Of a stretch of DNA of 60,703 bases, positions 60,447 to 60,703 are shown piece by piece. The DNA is taken from assembly GCA_964544765.1 (NCBI GenBank), contig CAZJDM010000004.1, positions 1-60,703 of the forward strand, read 5' to 3'. Made by a program: the position numbers and the translations under genes. This stretch comes from CAZJDM01 sp964544765 (GTDB lineage Bacteria; Bdellovibrionota_B; Oligoflexia; CAYFLR01). The number at the start of each line of letters is the position of its first letter. Position 1 is the first letter of the stretch. The notes beneath the pieces are model-generated. The model did not search any database. It worked only from the letters and a program-made list of their open reading frames with translations, and was not told where the DNA came from.

Positions 60447-60484
60447 ACGAATATTGAGCTGAGACTTTTAAAATCAATATTCGT
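60447..60484. terminator. 11-base inverted repeat between glnS and the small gene
   Basis: ACGAATATTGA (60447-60457) and its exact complement TCAATATTCGT (60474-60484), 16-base loop. It lies between two convergent genes and probably serves the small minus-strand gene, though no T-run follows. Confidence 0.4.
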
Positions 60485-60493
60485 ATTCTTAAA

Positions 60494-60679
60494 TTAGTGA
60501 TAAGAATTATTTTCCTTCGAGTATGAAGAATGAGGAGTTCTTTTTTTAATGAATTTATTCATTTTTAAGATGAATTTTTCTTTTTGTTCCGGATCCAAGG
60601 AACCCAAATCCAAATTAAGTAATGTGGTATCAAGTTCCAGTAATCTTGTTGATTCTGTAAGTTCTGTCTTTTTACTCAT
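60494..60679 (-). CDS. Small acidic/basic hypothetical protein
   Basis: 61 residues from ATG 60679, which follows a near-perfect AGGAGGT by four bases; a longer GTG-start frame (60685) would start inside that site. The product has a leucine-rich first half (L-L-E-L-D-T-T-L-L-N-L-D-L-G-S-L) and a Lys-rich second half with K-M-N-K-F-I-K-K-R. No signal or known family. The strong ribosome binding site is the main evidence that it is translated. Confidence 0.65.
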   Translation of the reverse strand: MSKKTELTESTRLLELDTTLLNLDLGSLDPEQKEKFILKMNKFIKKRTPHSSYSKENNSYH

Positions 60680-60703
60680 AAGCACCTCCTAGTTAATACC
60701 TAT

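Overview
The window is about 60.7 kb of AT-rich, gene-dense chromosome from a Gram-negative bacterium with a double membrane. This follows from the lipobox lipoproteins, outer-membrane beta-barrel-like proteins and ADP-heptose genes for LPS core. The mix of families fits a low-GC lineage of the old Deltaproteobacteria grade (Bdellovibrionota- or SAR324-like). Those families are an OMP resembling the 'myxo-plus' family, HD-GYP, PilZ and STAS signalling proteins, a PknB-type kinase with a PEGA-like tail, an RNHCP protein, GlnRS and a long PPi-type phosphofructokinase. I cannot name a genus from sequence alone. No tRNA, rRNA, CRISPR array, insertion sequence or phage module is visible.

Layout. 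0-5 kb: hslV with the first codons of a following gene (probably hslU), a secreted fibronectin-like protein, a TPR/winged-helix regulator, and a beta-barrel plus TPR-lipoprotein pair. 5-7 kb: queE with no standard start codon, a pentapeptide-repeat protein, and an XRE regulator whose IrrE-type domain has lost its zinc ligands. 7-12.7 kb: a transmembrane Ser/Thr kinase, two beta-barrel proteins, and an HTH protein with a membrane/secreted tail. 12.7-24.2 kb is mostly housekeeping: proline dehydrogenase, RNHCP, purA, split hldE (adenylyltransferase then kinase), gmk, a 6-phosphofructokinase, smc and a lipoprotein. 24.4-34.4 kb is signalling and transport: a receiver lacking its phosphoacceptor Asp with a STAS/zinc-ribbon partner, an SRPBCC protein, a secreted subtilase, an RR-HD-GYP phosphodiesterase, a TAXI-type TRAP transporter, and cNMP-binding, PilZ and DtxR-like proteins. 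34.5-38.9 kb: nadA-nadC-nadB and a membrane protein.

39-51 kb is the most unusual part. It carries a matrixin-like lipoprotein, a 1215-residue acidic repeat protein, an exported protein ending in a ParE/RelE-like toxin fold behind a very basic segment, an exported leucine-rich-repeat protein, an exported protein with three P-domains and no protease, a broken kelch lipoprotein and a very basic coiled-coil protein. It reads as a surface/secretion locus possibly aimed at other cells, but no delivery machine is encoded here. 51-60.7 kb returns to ordinary genes: a PPi-type phosphofructokinase with an altered Mg motif, a SurA-N-like protein, a flippase-like membrane protein, rsmI, a conserved unknown, a surface protein with regulatory-like domains, glnS and a small protein with a near-perfect ribosome binding site.

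Start codons were moved from the longest ORF where a ribosome binding site or family length decided it (hslV, queE, the pentapeptide gene, the XRE/IrrE gene, the OMP at 10.4 kb, purA, the heptose adenylyltransferase, the SRPBCC gene, the LRR gene, the SurA-N-like gene, glnS and the last small gene). All functional calls are from reading motifs by eye; no database search was run.
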